Part shown: positions 8,655-17,639 of the stretch, one piece after another
How positions within the stretch are numbered: position 1 is the first letter of the stretch
Layout of the letters: the number at the start of each line of letters is the position of its first letter
Assembly (NCBI RefSeq): GCF_003002025.1
Contig: NZ_PVZB01000032.1
Location: forward strand, 1-64,000
DNA length: 64,000 nucleotides
Direction: 5' to 3'
Origin: Paraburkholderia sp. BL25I1N1
GTDB taxonomy: Bacteria > Pseudomonadota > Gammaproteobacteria > Burkholderiales > Burkholderiaceae
The notes under the pieces: generated by a model
Seen by the model: the letters and a program-made list of their open reading frames with translations, nothing else
The model's database searches: none
What the model was told of the DNA's origin: nothing
Position numbers and translations under genes: made by a program

Positions 8655-9248
8655 CTACTGCAATACCGAAGCACATAACTTCGCTAGCCTGTCGTCGAGC
8701 GAGCGGCCTTGCACGTCGATCTGAGCGCTGTGGAACTGGCTGAGTTGGGTCGACGGCTTATCGTACTCGATCGTCGTGCCACCCTGTGCGTTTTCGTAGA
8801 CCATGATACGCAACGGCGCATACAGTCCCGCCGCCATATTGACGCTGGTCATTTCTGTCGCGGTGAGAACATTGCCGGTGAAATACTCGGTGCCGTTTCT
8901 GCGCTGTCCTTTCAGCACGAGCCAATCTCCATGCAGCCCGATGTAGTGAATCACAAGACCGTCGTTGCCGGCGGCTTTCTGAAGGGCGACACGCAATTCG
9001 TCGACCTTGTCCTGCTTTAGCAGCGTGCGGATATGATCGTCGAGTCGGCCGAGACGGCTCTCCAGATCCTGCTTGACGGACGCGTAGGGTTTGCTGGAAG
9101 AGACGGTCACGTGATCGATAATCGTCTTTGTTTCCGATACCTCGACTGTCGCCGCCATCGCGGGCGCACAGAACATGTTCAAACTGATCGCAGCAACGGC
9201 GGCCATTGGCAATGCAACTCGTGAAGCGGTAGTACGTAAGTTAATCAC
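8655..9248 (-). CDS. Secreted DUF302-domain protein
   Basis: A 197-residue exported protein of unknown function. The GTG at 9248 has AAGGAG six bases upstream and is preferred over the longer open frame to 9320. A signal peptide follows (VALPMAAVAAISLNMFCAPA then AMAATVEVSE, likely cleavage after AMA). The mature part carries a DUF302-like alpha/beta domain, with an HYIGLHGDWLVLKG segment, LRIMVYENAQGG and a TTIEYDKPS strand. It ends about 40 bp before the actP stop on the same strand, so it probably belongs to the yjcH-actP transcript. Confidence 0.75.
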   Translation of the reverse strand: MINLRTTASRVALPMAAVAAISLNMFCAPAMAATVEVSETKTIIDHVTVSSSKPYASVKQDLESRLGRLDDHIRTLLKQDKVDELRVALQKAAGNDGLVIHYIGLHGDWLVLKGQRRNGTEYFTGNVLTATEMTSVNMAAGLYAPLRIMVYENAQGGTTIEYDKPSTQLSQFHSAQIDVQGRSLDDRLAKLCASVLQ

Positions 9249-9291
9249 TGTTGTCTCCTTGTTGGACAGATAAGTAGGGCGCTTTCTCGCC

Positions 9292-10878
9292 TCAGTGTTC
9301 CGACGCGGCTTCGGCTCCAAGGCCGCTTAGCATGCGAAGTTGCTGGGCATCGAAGGAGGCGTCGGCGGCGTTCTTGCGTGTCGTGACCGATCCGATCCAG
9401 CCCGCGATAAAGCCCACCGGAATGCTGAACAGGCCGGGATTCGAGAGCCAGAAAGGCGGGGTGGAATCCTTGAAGATAATGCCTTTCGCTCCGATAACGG
9501 CCGGCCCCAGCAGCACGAGCCCAATCGAGGAAAGGGTGCCGGCGAGCACGGCGGCCACTGCGCCTCGATCCGTGAAACGCCGCCAGTACATCGAGAAAAG
9601 AATCACGGGCAAGTTTGCGCTGGCTGCGATGGCGAACGCGAGACCAACAAGAAATGCGACATTGAACGTCTTGACGAGCAGTGCGAGTCCCATCGCGGCG
9701 ATGCCGAAGACTATCGTGGCGATCTTCGCGATCACGACCTGCCGGCGCTCCTTGTCGCGAGACGCCGAGAAGAGCTGGCCGAAGATGTCGTGAGAGATGG
9801 TCGAGGCCGAGGAAATCATGATGCCGGAGACGACCGCAAGAATCGTCGCGAAGGCGATTGCCGAAACGCAGGCGAGCAGCAGTTCACCGCCGGCAGAACC
9901 CGCACCGCCGCCGAGTGCCGTGGCGAGCAGGGTGATGGCGCTGTTTCCTGAACTATGTGTCGCAAGAATCGCCGCCGGCCCCACGATTGCGGTGGCGGAA
10001 AATCCGAGCACGATCATCATTACCGCAAAAGACGTCATCACGATCAGGCCGATTTTCGCGGACTTTCTTGCCGCGACGGCGGACGGCACCGTGTAAAACC
10101 GGGTCATGACGTGCGGCAGTCCTGCTGTGCCCAACGCCAGTGCGAGGGTGAGCGACAGCGTATCTAACGGATCCTTGAAGTAGCCGCCCGGCACAAAGTA
10201 CTGCGCCGGATGCAGCGAAGAGAGGCGTGCCTTACTGAATAGCGCACCCACGTCGAAGGAAAAGTGGGCGAGAGCGAGCAGTACAAGCACCGCTCCGGCA
10301 GTCCAGACGAGAACAGCCTTGACGATCTGCACATAAGTCGCGGCCACCATTCCGCCGAACAGCACATACGCGATCATGAGTACACCGATCAGCACGATCG
10401 CGGCGTTGGTGCCGATCGGCAGTAGCAGACTGGCCAGTGCGCCGCCGCCGACGAGTTGCGCGAGCAGATAGGCTAACGAAATGATCAGCGAAGAAACCGA
10501 TGTGGCCGCTCGAACGCCGCGGCTGCGCAAACGCAGTGCGACCACATCGGAGAGCGTGTATTTGCCGCAGTTTCTGACCGGCTCGGCGACAATCAGCATG
10601 ATCATGATCCATCCGGCGATAAAGCCGACCTGATACACGATGCCGTCGAATCCGAACAGGGAAACGAGTCCCGTCACACCGAGAAACGAACCGGCGGACA
10701 TAAAGTCTCCCGCCAGCGCGAGGCCGTTCTGGAACGGCGACAGATTGCGTCCGGCCACGAAAAATCCCGCGGTTCCGCGTGACCGGCGAGCGCTCCATGC
10801 GGTCAGAATGAGGCTGAGTCCGATAAATCCCACGAAGGCGACGATTCTGAGCCCGCCATGACTGATCAGATTATTCAT
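9292..10878 (-). CDS. actP: Cation/acetate symporter, sodium:solute symporter family
   Basis: About 528 residues with roughly 13 transmembrane segments, a member of the SSS family that couples sodium or proton entry to uptake of short-chain monocarboxylates. The hallmark early segment is AGRNLSPFQNGLALAGDFMS, followed by the GFIAGWIMIMLIVAEP membrane region. ATG 10878 lies inside the end of the DUF485 gene (8-bp overlap), the standard yjcH-actP arrangement; the open frame extends further upstream but without a plausible protein. The neighbouring fumarylacetoacetase produces acetoacetate, so acetate, propionate or pyruvate are likely but unproven substrates. Confidence 0.88.
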   Translation of the reverse strand: MNNLISHGGLRIVAFVGFIGLSLILTAWSARRSRGTAGFFVAGRNLSPFQNGLALAGDFMSAGSFLGVTGLVSLFGFDGIVYQVGFIAGWIMIMLIVAEPVRNCGKYTLSDVVALRLRSRGVRAATSVSSLIISLAYLLAQLVGGGALASLLLPIGTNAAIVLIGVLMIAYVLFGGMVAATYVQIVKAVLVWTAGAVLVLLALAHFSFDVGALFSKARLSSLHPAQYFVPGGYFKDPLDTLSLTLALALGTAGLPHVMTRFYTVPSAVAARKSAKIGLIVMTSFAVMMIVLGFSATAIVGPAAILATHSSGNSAITLLATALGGGAGSAGGELLLACVSAIAFATILAVVSGIMISSASTISHDIFGQLFSASRDKERRQVVIAKIATIVFGIAAMGLALLVKTFNVAFLVGLAFAIAASANLPVILFSMYWRRFTDRGAVAAVLAGTLSSIGLVLLGPAVIGAKGIIFKDSTPPFWLSNPGLFSIPVGFIAGWIGSVTTRKNAADASFDAQQLRMLSGLGAEAASEH

Positions 10879-11245
10879 GTCGATCACCGTTCGATTGTGC
10901 AAACGCGCTTTTAAGCAGGTCGGCGGCTTTCGGGTCGTAGACGCGCTCGGCCCATGCGCAGTAGCCCCAGAAGGTAGCGATCGTGAGCGCGAACTGAACG
11001 ACCACCGCGAGCAGTCCGAGGTTGAGCTCGCCGTAGACGGATACGGACATCGCACCGGGAAACTCCAGCACCGCGATCAACAGGCCGAAATAGATTCCCA
11101 ATGAGATGTAAAGCAATGACCACACGAAGCGGTTCCGGAACTTTGCGAGCGCTCGAGTCTTCTCGACGAGCGATAAGCCGGATGATCTGGCTTTCGTCAC
11201 GTTTTGCCTCTCGAACTCCGCGTTGATTGATTCCATCGATTGCAT
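10871..11245 (-). CDS. yjcH: DUF485 inner-membrane protein (YjcH-like)
   Basis: A 124-residue protein with two predicted transmembrane helices (FVWSLLYISLGIYFGLLIAV and the NLGLLAVVVQFALTIATFWG region) and a long soluble N-terminus. DUF485 proteins are encoded immediately before ActP-type symporters, as here with an 8-bp overlap, and are thought to be accessory to the transporter. The family motif YF.L..A...P..M appears as YFGLLIAVLEFPGAMSV. Confidence 0.88.
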   Translation of the reverse strand: MQSMESINAEFERQNVTKARSSGLSLVEKTRALAKFRNRFVWSLLYISLGIYFGLLIAVLEFPGAMSVSVYGELNLGLLAVVVQFALTIATFWGYCAWAERVYDPKAADLLKSAFAQSNGDRHE

Positions 11246-11299
11246 GTCGGGTCTCCTCCGTTATGGTGTTCATGACAGACATTTGAAGAGGTTGGGTCG

Positions 11300-12622
11300 C
11301 TAGAGTTTTGCCGGCAGAACCTGGCCGCGGCTCTCTCCAAATCCAATTCGTGCAAAGCCTGCTTTCTCACAGTAGCCGCGCAGGATAATGGCGTCGCCAT
11401 CCTCCACGTAGCTGCGCTTTTCGCCTGTATTCAGCGTGACCGGCTCGCTTGCGTTGCGTGCAAGTTCCATCAGTGCGCCCGCTTCCGATTTCTCGGGACC
11501 TGAAATGGTGCCGCTGCCAAGCAGGTCTCCAGCACGCAGATTGCAGCCGCCCACGGTGTGATGCGCGACCATCTGTGCGATGCTCCAGTACTGATGCCTG
11601 AAACTCGTGAGTGAGAGTTGCGCGGCAGGAAGACTCGCGGCTTTATGGCGGGAAGTCTCCATGCAGACTTCCAGTTGGATATCGATGGCGCCCGCCGTGC
11701 TATTCCGGTCGGAATCCAGATAAGGCAGCGGCTTTCCATCCGTGTCCGGACGCGGCAGGGGAAGTCTGAACGGCGCCAGCGCCTCCATGGTCACGATCCA
11801 CGGCGAGATCGTGGTGGCGAAATTCTTCGCCAGAAAGGGTCCTAATGGCTGCATCTCCCAGGCCTGAATATCGCGAGCGGACCAGTCGTTGAGCAGACAC
11901 AGCCCGAATACGTGACTGTCGGCCTGATCCAGGCCGATCGGCTCGCCGGCCGCATTGCCTTGTCCAATGTAGATGCCGAGTTCGAGTTCGTAATCCAGCT
12001 TGCGCGACGGCGAGAAGATCGGCGCATCTTCGCCCGGGAGCATGATTTGGCCCGCCGGGCGCCGGAACCGCTGACCGCTGAGCCCGATGCTCGAAACCCG
12101 GCCGTGATAGGCAATGGGTATCGATTTGAAATTGGCGCCTACACCGCTTAGGCCGAGTAGCTTGCTGATGTTCGTCGCGTGATGAATCGAGGTGTAGAAA
12201 TCCGTGTAATCGCCAATCTGTGCAGGCAGGCCGTATTCCACTTCCGATTGCGGGACCAGACAGGCCTCGATCGCCGCGCGATCGTCCGAAGGGGCTCGCT
12301 CGTGAAGCGCCGCGAATAGCGCGTGCCGTACAGCGCGCCACGCGGACGGACCCAGTGAGAAGAACTCGTTGAGCACGGGCTGCGCGCACGCCCGCGCGGC
12401 CTCGCGCGCGATTCCATTCAGACCGGCATGAGCCGCCCAGGCGGCCATATCGACGACCTGATCGCCGATTGCGACCGCACCCCGGAACGCCTCACCGGAA
12501 TGCTTTCTGCGGAAAACCGAAAACGGCAGATTCTGGATTGGAAAGTCACACGCCGGTGCATTGGCGGATTCGACCCAACTGCGCGCAGCGGGGTCATGCG
12601 TCTGATTCAGAGTGTGTTGCAT
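11300..12622 (-). CDS. fahA: Fumarylacetoacetase
   Basis: 440 residues, the normal bacterial length. The enzyme hydrolyses 4-fumarylacetoacetate to fumarate and acetoacetate at the end of homogentisate (tyrosine/phenylalanine) breakdown. An SH3-like N-terminal domain comes first. The metal and catalytic residues follow: DYTDFYTSIHHATN (Asp and the catalytic His), ELELGIYIG (Glu) and LNDWSARDIQAWE with a downstream lysine in PFLAKNF. No homogentisate dioxygenase is in the window. It lies between the CoA transferase gene and yjcH on the minus strand, so it may here serve a different acylpyruvate. Confidence 0.93.
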   Translation of the reverse strand: MQHTLNQTHDPAARSWVESANAPACDFPIQNLPFSVFRRKHSGEAFRGAVAIGDQVVDMAAWAAHAGLNGIAREAARACAQPVLNEFFSLGPSAWRAVRHALFAALHERAPSDDRAAIEACLVPQSEVEYGLPAQIGDYTDFYTSIHHATNISKLLGLSGVGANFKSIPIAYHGRVSSIGLSGQRFRRPAGQIMLPGEDAPIFSPSRKLDYELELGIYIGQGNAAGEPIGLDQADSHVFGLCLLNDWSARDIQAWEMQPLGPFLAKNFATTISPWIVTMEALAPFRLPLPRPDTDGKPLPYLDSDRNSTAGAIDIQLEVCMETSRHKAASLPAAQLSLTSFRHQYWSIAQMVAHHTVGGCNLRAGDLLGSGTISGPEKSEAGALMELARNASEPVTLNTGEKRSYVEDGDAIILRGYCEKAGFARIGFGESRGQVLPAKL

Positions 12623-12678
12623 GTTCGTCCCGATTCATTCGGTTATGGCGCGAGCGGCTCGCGTAATAGCAGCGACGT

Positions 12679-13908
12679 TCAGTCGAACGGGCGCGTGGGG
12701 CTGTGCCTGCTGAGAAGAATTCCGCGCTCCTGCAAATCCCGGATGAATGCTGCGCTAAGGTTGCGTTCCGAGAGCACCTCGGCGTTATGCTCGCCCTGGA
12801 AAGCAGGGCTGCCCGGCTGCGGCAACTCGGACTGGCTGAAATGCCAGGGCGCGCCTGGCATGCGTGTCGTGCCGCCGGATCTGTCGTCGACATCGACTAG
12901 CGCACCCCATTCCTGCACCCACTCGGAATCGGCGAACTCGTTGACGCTGCGGACCACGCCAATGGCCAATCCCGCTTCGCTGACCTGCGTCTGGAGCTGA
13001 TCCAGGTCATTGAACGTGAGAAGCCATGCGCGTACTTCGGCCAGCAAATCAGCAATGTTTTGCCGGCGCAATAGCGCCGTGCCGAAGCGGGGATCGCTCA
13101 GTAGATCGTTGCGGCGCATCATCGCGCAGTAACGCGAAAACATTGGCGTGTAGATCGGGCTGCCTGCGATAGTGAGTCGACGTCCATCGGGTAAATCGAA
13201 GATGTGCGAATCGGGCGCGGAGAGAATAATCGGTTCGCCCTCCGTATCGATTTCCGACAGTTGGGCACCCACGCGTTCGTTCACCGATAGCATGGTCGCC
13301 GCCATCGAGACGTCCACGTGTTGTCCCTCGCCGGTTCGCGCGCGATGCTGAAGCGCGGCCAGAATACCGATTACGCCGTGAAGACCGGTGTACATGTCGG
13401 CGTGGCTGCATGCGTCGTTACGAACTTCGGTGAGCGCAGCGCCGAAATGGTGCTGGACGATGTCGGTCAGTCCCGACTCGGCTTGCACGGTCGGCGCGAA
13501 GGCGGGGCGGTTGCGCCATGAGGTCGATTGTCCATAGCCGCTCAAAGAAGCGTAGATCACGGACGGATTGAAAGCGCGCACCTGCTCATAGCCGAGCCCG
13601 AACCGGTCCAACGTACCGGGGCGAAAATTCTCGACGATGATGTCCGCGTCCCGGCACATGTCGACCATGATCGAGCGTGCCTCCGGGAAGTTGAGGTCGA
13701 GGCTCACGTTGCGCTTGCCGGCGTTCTGTTGCACGTAATACAGCGACATGTCGCCGATATGCGGCATGCTCACGCGGCCGATGTCGCCGGAGGGCGGTTC
13801 GATCTTGGTCACGGTGGCGCCGAGATCGAGGAGCGTTTTGGTGCAATGCGGTCCGGCCAGCACGCGTGTGAAATCGATCACACGAATACCTTCGAGCGGT
13901 GCTGACAT
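12679..13908 (-). CDS. CaiB/BaiF family (class III) CoA transferase
   Basis: 409 residues from ATG 13908, which has GGGAG eight bases upstream; a longer open frame upstream belongs to the overlapping hydratase gene. Class III CoA transferases move CoA between acids through an aspartyl anhydride. The N-terminal fold reads RVIDFTRVLAGPHCTKTLLD, and the catalytic Asp lies in SHADMYTGLHG near residue 170, followed by ARTGEGQHVDVSM. The gap to the upstream enoyl-CoA hydratase is 2 bp, so the two are co-translated and probably activate and hydrate the same acyl-CoA. Confidence 0.92.
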   Translation of the reverse strand: MSAPLEGIRVIDFTRVLAGPHCTKTLLDLGATVTKIEPPSGDIGRVSMPHIGDMSLYYVQQNAGKRNVSLDLNFPEARSIMVDMCRDADIIVENFRPGTLDRFGLGYEQVRAFNPSVIYASLSGYGQSTSWRNRPAFAPTVQAESGLTDIVQHHFGAALTEVRNDACSHADMYTGLHGVIGILAALQHRARTGEGQHVDVSMAATMLSVNERVGAQLSEIDTEGEPIILSAPDSHIFDLPDGRRLTIAGSPIYTPMFSRYCAMMRRNDLLSDPRFGTALLRRQNIADLLAEVRAWLLTFNDLDQLQTQVSEAGLAIGVVRSVNEFADSEWVQEWGALVDVDDRSGGTTRMPGAPWHFSQSELPQPGSPAFQGEHNAEVLSERNLSAAFIRDLQERGILLSRHSPTRPFD

Positions 13909-13910
13909 GA

Positions 13911-14681
13911 TCAATCTCCCTTGAATTCGGCGGTGGCGGGCCCGGTCGAAAAGAACGAAGCGAAACCTCGTTCGCGATCCCCCGTCTGCCAGATCATGTT
14001 GTTGAGACGGATCTGTTCGAGGTCGGCGCTGCGCACGCCGCCGTTGGCGGCAAGATTGGCCTGCTGTTTTATGCCGTAGAGAACTTTGGTCGGACCTGCC
14101 GCCAGTTGCCGCGCGAACGACATGGCGGCGCTCTGAAGTTCGGCTTCGGGCACGACGTGATTGATGATGCCCCAGCGCTCGAATGCTTCCGCTGCGTGCC
14201 GCCGTCCGATTAGTGCGATTTCCTTGGCGCGCACGACGCCCGCTCGCTGTACGAGTCGTTGCGTGCCGCCGAGCAGGGGAATCAGACCGACGATGTTCTC
14301 GACCTGGCCGAAGTAGGCCGTGTCCGCGGCGACGATCATGTCGCATGTCAACGCCAGTTCGAGGCCGCCGCCGAGCGCGGCGCCGTGAACAGCGGCGAGT
14401 GTGGGGACCGGCGCGTTCTCCAGCACGTCGAGGAACTCGAGGAATTGATCGGCGTTGTGCTGGATCACTGTCTTGCCGTCGGTAAATGAACTCATTTCCG
14501 CACCGGCGGAAAAGTGCCGCATGTCGCTTTTGAGCACGATCGCGCGGGCGCCTTCAGCGACTACGCTGCGATACGCGGCGAGCAGATCCGCAATCATCGC
14601 GTCGTCGATCAGGTTGTGCGGTGGCTTGGCTAACGAAACGATTCCGACGGCGCCATCCATTTCGATCTTTACTGTGGTCAT
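13911..14681 (-). CDS. Enoyl-CoA hydratase/isomerase (crotonase family)
   Basis: 256 residues of the crotonase fold. The oxyanion-hole segments are HFSAGAEM and AALGGGLELAL, and both glutamates used by hydratases are present, one in GGLELAL and one in YFGQVENIVGLIPLLGG. It is the first gene of the operon with the CoA transferase (2-bp gap) and is divergent from the AraC regulator across about 360 bp. The substrate is unknown. Confidence 0.92.
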   Translation of the reverse strand: MTTVKIEMDGAVGIVSLAKPPHNLIDDAMIADLLAAYRSVVAEGARAIVLKSDMRHFSAGAEMSSFTDGKTVIQHNADQFLEFLDVLENAPVPTLAAVHGAALGGGLELALTCDMIVAADTAYFGQVENIVGLIPLLGGTQRLVQRAGVVRAKEIALIGRRHAAEAFERWGIINHVVPEAELQSAAMSFARQLAAGPTKVLYGIKQQANLAANGGVRSADLEQIRLNNMIWQTGDRERGFASFFSTGPATAEFKGD

Positions 14682-14754
14682 GGTTCTCTCTGCAAGTTGT
14701 TCGCAATATGGCCTGTGTGTGGGAGTGCCGGCTGACGGGTCTGTTATCGGTGTA

Positions 14755-14898
14755 TTAAACCGATGCGGCAGTGGTGCTTATCAGCGGAGCGTGTTGCGTC
14801 GCCGCATTGACGGGACCGATTGCGCCAACCACGGTCTCAGGATGCGCACCGATCAGGGTTGTCACTAGTGTCCGCGCGGGGTCAACTGAGGACTTCAT
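14755..14898 (-). CDS. Small open reading frame, 47 residues, unknown
   Basis: An ATG at 14898 with GGAG seven bases upstream opens a 47-residue frame (MKSSVDPARTLVTTLIGAHP ... ending in AASV) stopping at 14755, in front of the enoyl-CoA hydratase gene on the same strand. I recognise no family. It has no membrane segment or signal peptide. It may be a leader or small protein of the hydratase/CoA-transferase operon, or the truncated start of a lost gene. The ribosome site and the frame are the only support. Confidence 0.4.
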   Translation of the reverse strand: MKSSVDPARTLVTTLIGAHPETVVGAIGPVNAATQHAPLISTTAASV

Positions 14899-15041
14899 AG
14901 CTTGTCTCCATCTGTTTTTCGGCATGCGCCGTTGATGGTTACTATCTCAGCCAGCTCGTTGAGCGGCAACGTCCAACCCTGCCAATTGCCGTGTCAAACT
15001 GTGCCAAACGCGCCCAACGAAGATCGAGAAAATGTGCGAGC

Positions 15042-16121
15042 ATGTCCGCAACTGGAATGAGGCATATCGTGCGACCACCCAAAATCATCACGCCATTGCA
15101 TCCGGATCTCGACGCGCCCACGCAGAGTCTTCTGGGCTTGGCCGCGCTCGCCGCGGAACTGGCGGCGGAGGGCGTTTCCGTCAACAAACTGTTCGCGAAC
15201 ACGGGTGTCCATGCGAACCAGTTGGAGGATTCGCAGGCGAGAATTTCGCATCGTCAGCGCCTCGCCATTTATCGAAACGCTCAACGGCTTGCGACACGAG
15301 CCGATGTTGGATTGCTCGCCGGCGCTCGTCAGAGGATCAGTGACTTCGGCATATATGGCTACGCCATGGTCAGCAGTACAACCTTTGGAGACGCGCTGAA
15401 ATTCAGCGTCGAAAATGTCAGGATGGCCGGCGCGGTTCTGCAGATCAGCTATTCCACCAAAGGGGACACCGGCATTCTGAGCAGCCACGGACTCGCATCG
15501 CTTGGCGACATGTTGCCGTTTGTCGCCGAATTCTGGCGCAGCTCTATGACCGTGTTATTCAGCCGCGTGCTGGAAGCGCCTTTTCCGTCGAAGCGCATGG
15601 TTATGGCGTATCCGGCGCCGCCGCATTGGCGGAATTACGAAAGGATGTTCGACTGTCCCGTGGAATTCGGCGCGGATACGATGGAGTGGCATTTCGACGT
15701 GCATGTACTGGACCGTCCGTGTCCGAATGCAAATCCGATTACCGCGCAAATCTGCCAGCAACTGTGTGATCGCATTCTCGAAGAACGCGATGGCATTCCC
15801 GAACTTCCTCGGCAAATCCGCATGGCGTGCCTGAACGCACCGGGCGTGTTCCCATCCGCGGAGAAGATGGCCGCCCAACTCGGCATGTCACTGCGAACCT
15901 TGCATAGACGGCTCGCCGACGATAACTACTCGTATCAAACCTTGTTGAACGATGTGCGCCGGTCGCTTGCCATCGAATTTCTCGAGAACACGCGACTTCC
16001 TATCGATCAGGTTGCCGAGCGTATTGGATTTTCGGACGCGGCGAGCTTTCGCCGGTCGTTCAGGAAGTGGACTGGAAACTCACCCAGTCTTTATCGGAAG
16101 GGAACGGGCCAGGATGGGTGA
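15042..16121 (+). CDS. AraC-family transcriptional regulator (OruR/ArgR-type with arabinose-binding-like domain)
   Basis: About 359 residues. The N-terminal two thirds carry the AraC_binding_2-like/arabinose-binding helical domain (RISHRQRLAIYRNAQRLA region). The C-terminus holds the double helix-turn-helix: helix pair one in MAAQLGMSLRTLHRRLADD and pair two in VAERIGFSDAASFRRSFRKW then TGNSPSLYR. It is divergent from the hydratase/CoA-transferase genes and is their probable regulator. Starts at 15042 and 15057 are both possible and neither has a clear ribosome site. Confidence 0.88.
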   Translation: MSATGMRHIVRPPKIITPLHPDLDAPTQSLLGLAALAAELAAEGVSVNKLFANTGVHANQLEDSQARISHRQRLAIYRNAQRLATRADVGLLAGARQRISDFGIYGYAMVSSTTFGDALKFSVENVRMAGAVLQISYSTKGDTGILSSHGLASLGDMLPFVAEFWRSSMTVLFSRVLEAPFPSKRMVMAYPAPPHWRNYERMFDCPVEFGADTMEWHFDVHVLDRPCPNANPITAQICQQLCDRILEERDGIPELPRQIRMACLNAPGVFPSAEKMAAQLGMSLRTLHRRLADDNYSYQTLLNDVRRSLAIEFLENTRLPIDQVAERIGFSDAASFRRSFRKWTGNSPSLYRKGTGQDG

Positions 16122-16287
16122 CAGGCGCGGCGCGCCTGCATAGGTCCGCGACAGTGCCATGGCGAGCGCAGATGATCATTCAGTTGCAGACCTTCAACGT
16201 GTCGGTCAGAATTGATGACCGCGTTCCCAAGGTCCGATTGCAAGTCGCACTCCGCCGTTGGAACCGCCACTGAATCCAAAAGAAAAC

Positions 16288-16719
16288 ATGAGACGACTAT
16301 TCCTCGCTTCACTCACGGCCATCTCTTTCGCGACCTCCGTTCATGCGCAGAGCAACGCGCCCGGCCCGCTTGCCACGCCTTCGGGCGCACTGGAATTCGC
16401 TCGCGCGGAGCGCGATTTCGTGGGGATGCTCGACAAGGAAGTTTTCGATCGTTTCAGCGCCGACACACTCACGCATTTCGATGAGGTCGGTAATGCAAGC
16501 GACACCGTCACGCGCACGCTGGTGCAGACCGATTCCGGTCCGGTGCTGTACGACTTTCGCCGTCGTCCGCCGCTTGTGCAGCGCTCGGGTAAGCGCATGA
16601 CGGTCAGGCGCGTGTTCTGGCAAGGCGATGAAGTCGTGATGCAAAGCTCGCAAGGCTGGTTCAGATTCAAAGGCGGTGTACTGACGAAGCTGCAATCGTC
16701 GACGACGACGTACCATTGA
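16288..16719 (+). CDS. Small exported protein of unknown function
   Basis: 143 residues starting at ATG 16288. A classic signal peptide comes first (RRLFLASLTAISFATSVHAQ, likely cleavage after VHA). The mature part is an alpha/beta-looking domain with VFWQGDEVVMQSSQGWFRFK near the end. I recognise no family and see no lipobox, so it is predicted to be periplasmic. It follows the AraC gene by 166 bp on the same strand and converges on the ABC permease gene. Confidence 0.6.
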   Translation: MRRLFLASLTAISFATSVHAQSNAPGPLATPSGALEFARAERDFVGMLDKEVFDRFSADTLTHFDEVGNASDTVTRTLVQTDSGPVLYDFRRRPPLVQRSGKRMTVRRVFWQGDEVVMQSSQGWFRFKGGVLTKLQSSTTTYH

Positions 16720-16794
16720 TTTCGCGGCGCATCCCGAAGCGAGGAGGGCGAGCGTCTTGCGCCGACGATAGATATCGCGGGGCAGCACGCTCCG

Positions 16795-17613
16795 TTATTC
16801 CTTAATCCCGTCCCGGCTCCCATGCAGCCAGTTGATGCTCGCGAAGAGCAGCACGGCGAACACGATCAGCATCGTGGCCACGGCGAGGATCGACGGATCG
16901 ATCGAGTCGCGAATCCCACTCCACATCTGCCGCGGTACGGTTTTTTGATCCGGGCCGCCAATGAACAGAATAACGATGACTTCGTCGAACGAGGTCGCGA
17001 AAGCGAAGACGCTGCCGGTCGCGACCGCCGGCGTGATGAGCGGTAAGGTCACGCGCCTGAACGTGATCCAGGGCGTCGCCCCGAGTCCGGACGCGGCGCG
17101 CAACAGACTCTGATCGAATGAAAGCAGCGACGCCGTCACGGTGATCACCACGAACGGCGTGCCGAGCGCCGCATGCGCCAGCACCACGCCGGGATACGAG
17201 TTGACGAGGCCGAGCGGCGCGAAGATCAGATAGAAGCCCGCGGCCACAACGACAATCGGCACGATCATCGGCGAGATGAGGATCGGCATGATCAGCGAGC
17301 GCAGCGGAAACTGCGTGCGTGAAATGCCCAGCGCGGCCAGCGTGCCGAGACACGTGGCGATCAGCGTGGACGCCGCGCCTATGCCGATGCTGTTCAGAAG
17401 CGATCGCTGCCAGTCCGCGCTCGTGAGCGCCTGCTCATTCCAGCGCAGCGAAAAGCCCTGCAACGGGTAGGAGAAGTACGAACCCGAATTGAACGAGAGC
17501 GGAATGATCGCGAGAATCGGCGCAATCAGGAAGAACAGCACAAGCGCTGTATGCAGCCGCACCCAGCGCGCGGCGACGCGTTCCGTCAGCACCTTGTTGC
17601 GTTGTTCTTGCAT
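16795..17613 (-). CDS. ABC transporter permease (PotC-like)
   Basis: 272 residues with six predicted transmembrane helices and the binding-protein-dependent permease loop RAASGLGATPWITFRRVTLP (EAA motif), through which the ATPase contacts the permease. It resembles the second permease of spermidine/putrescine or opine importers. ATG 17613 follows GAGAG. It is the last gene of the five-gene minus-strand operon led by the Rieske oxygenase, 26 bp after the first permease. Confidence 0.92.
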   Translation of the reverse strand: MQEQRNKVLTERVAARWVRLHTALVLFFLIAPILAIIPLSFNSGSYFSYPLQGFSLRWNEQALTSADWQRSLLNSIGIGAASTLIATCLGTLAALGISRTQFPLRSLIMPILISPMIVPIVVVAAGFYLIFAPLGLVNSYPGVVLAHAALGTPFVVITVTASLLSFDQSLLRAASGLGATPWITFRRVTLPLITPAVATGSVFAFATSFDEVIVILFIGGPDQKTVPRQMWSGIRDSIDPSILAVATMLIVFAVLLFASINWLHGSRDGIKE

Positions 17614-17639
17614 GTCGATCTCTCGTCGTGTCAGCGTGT

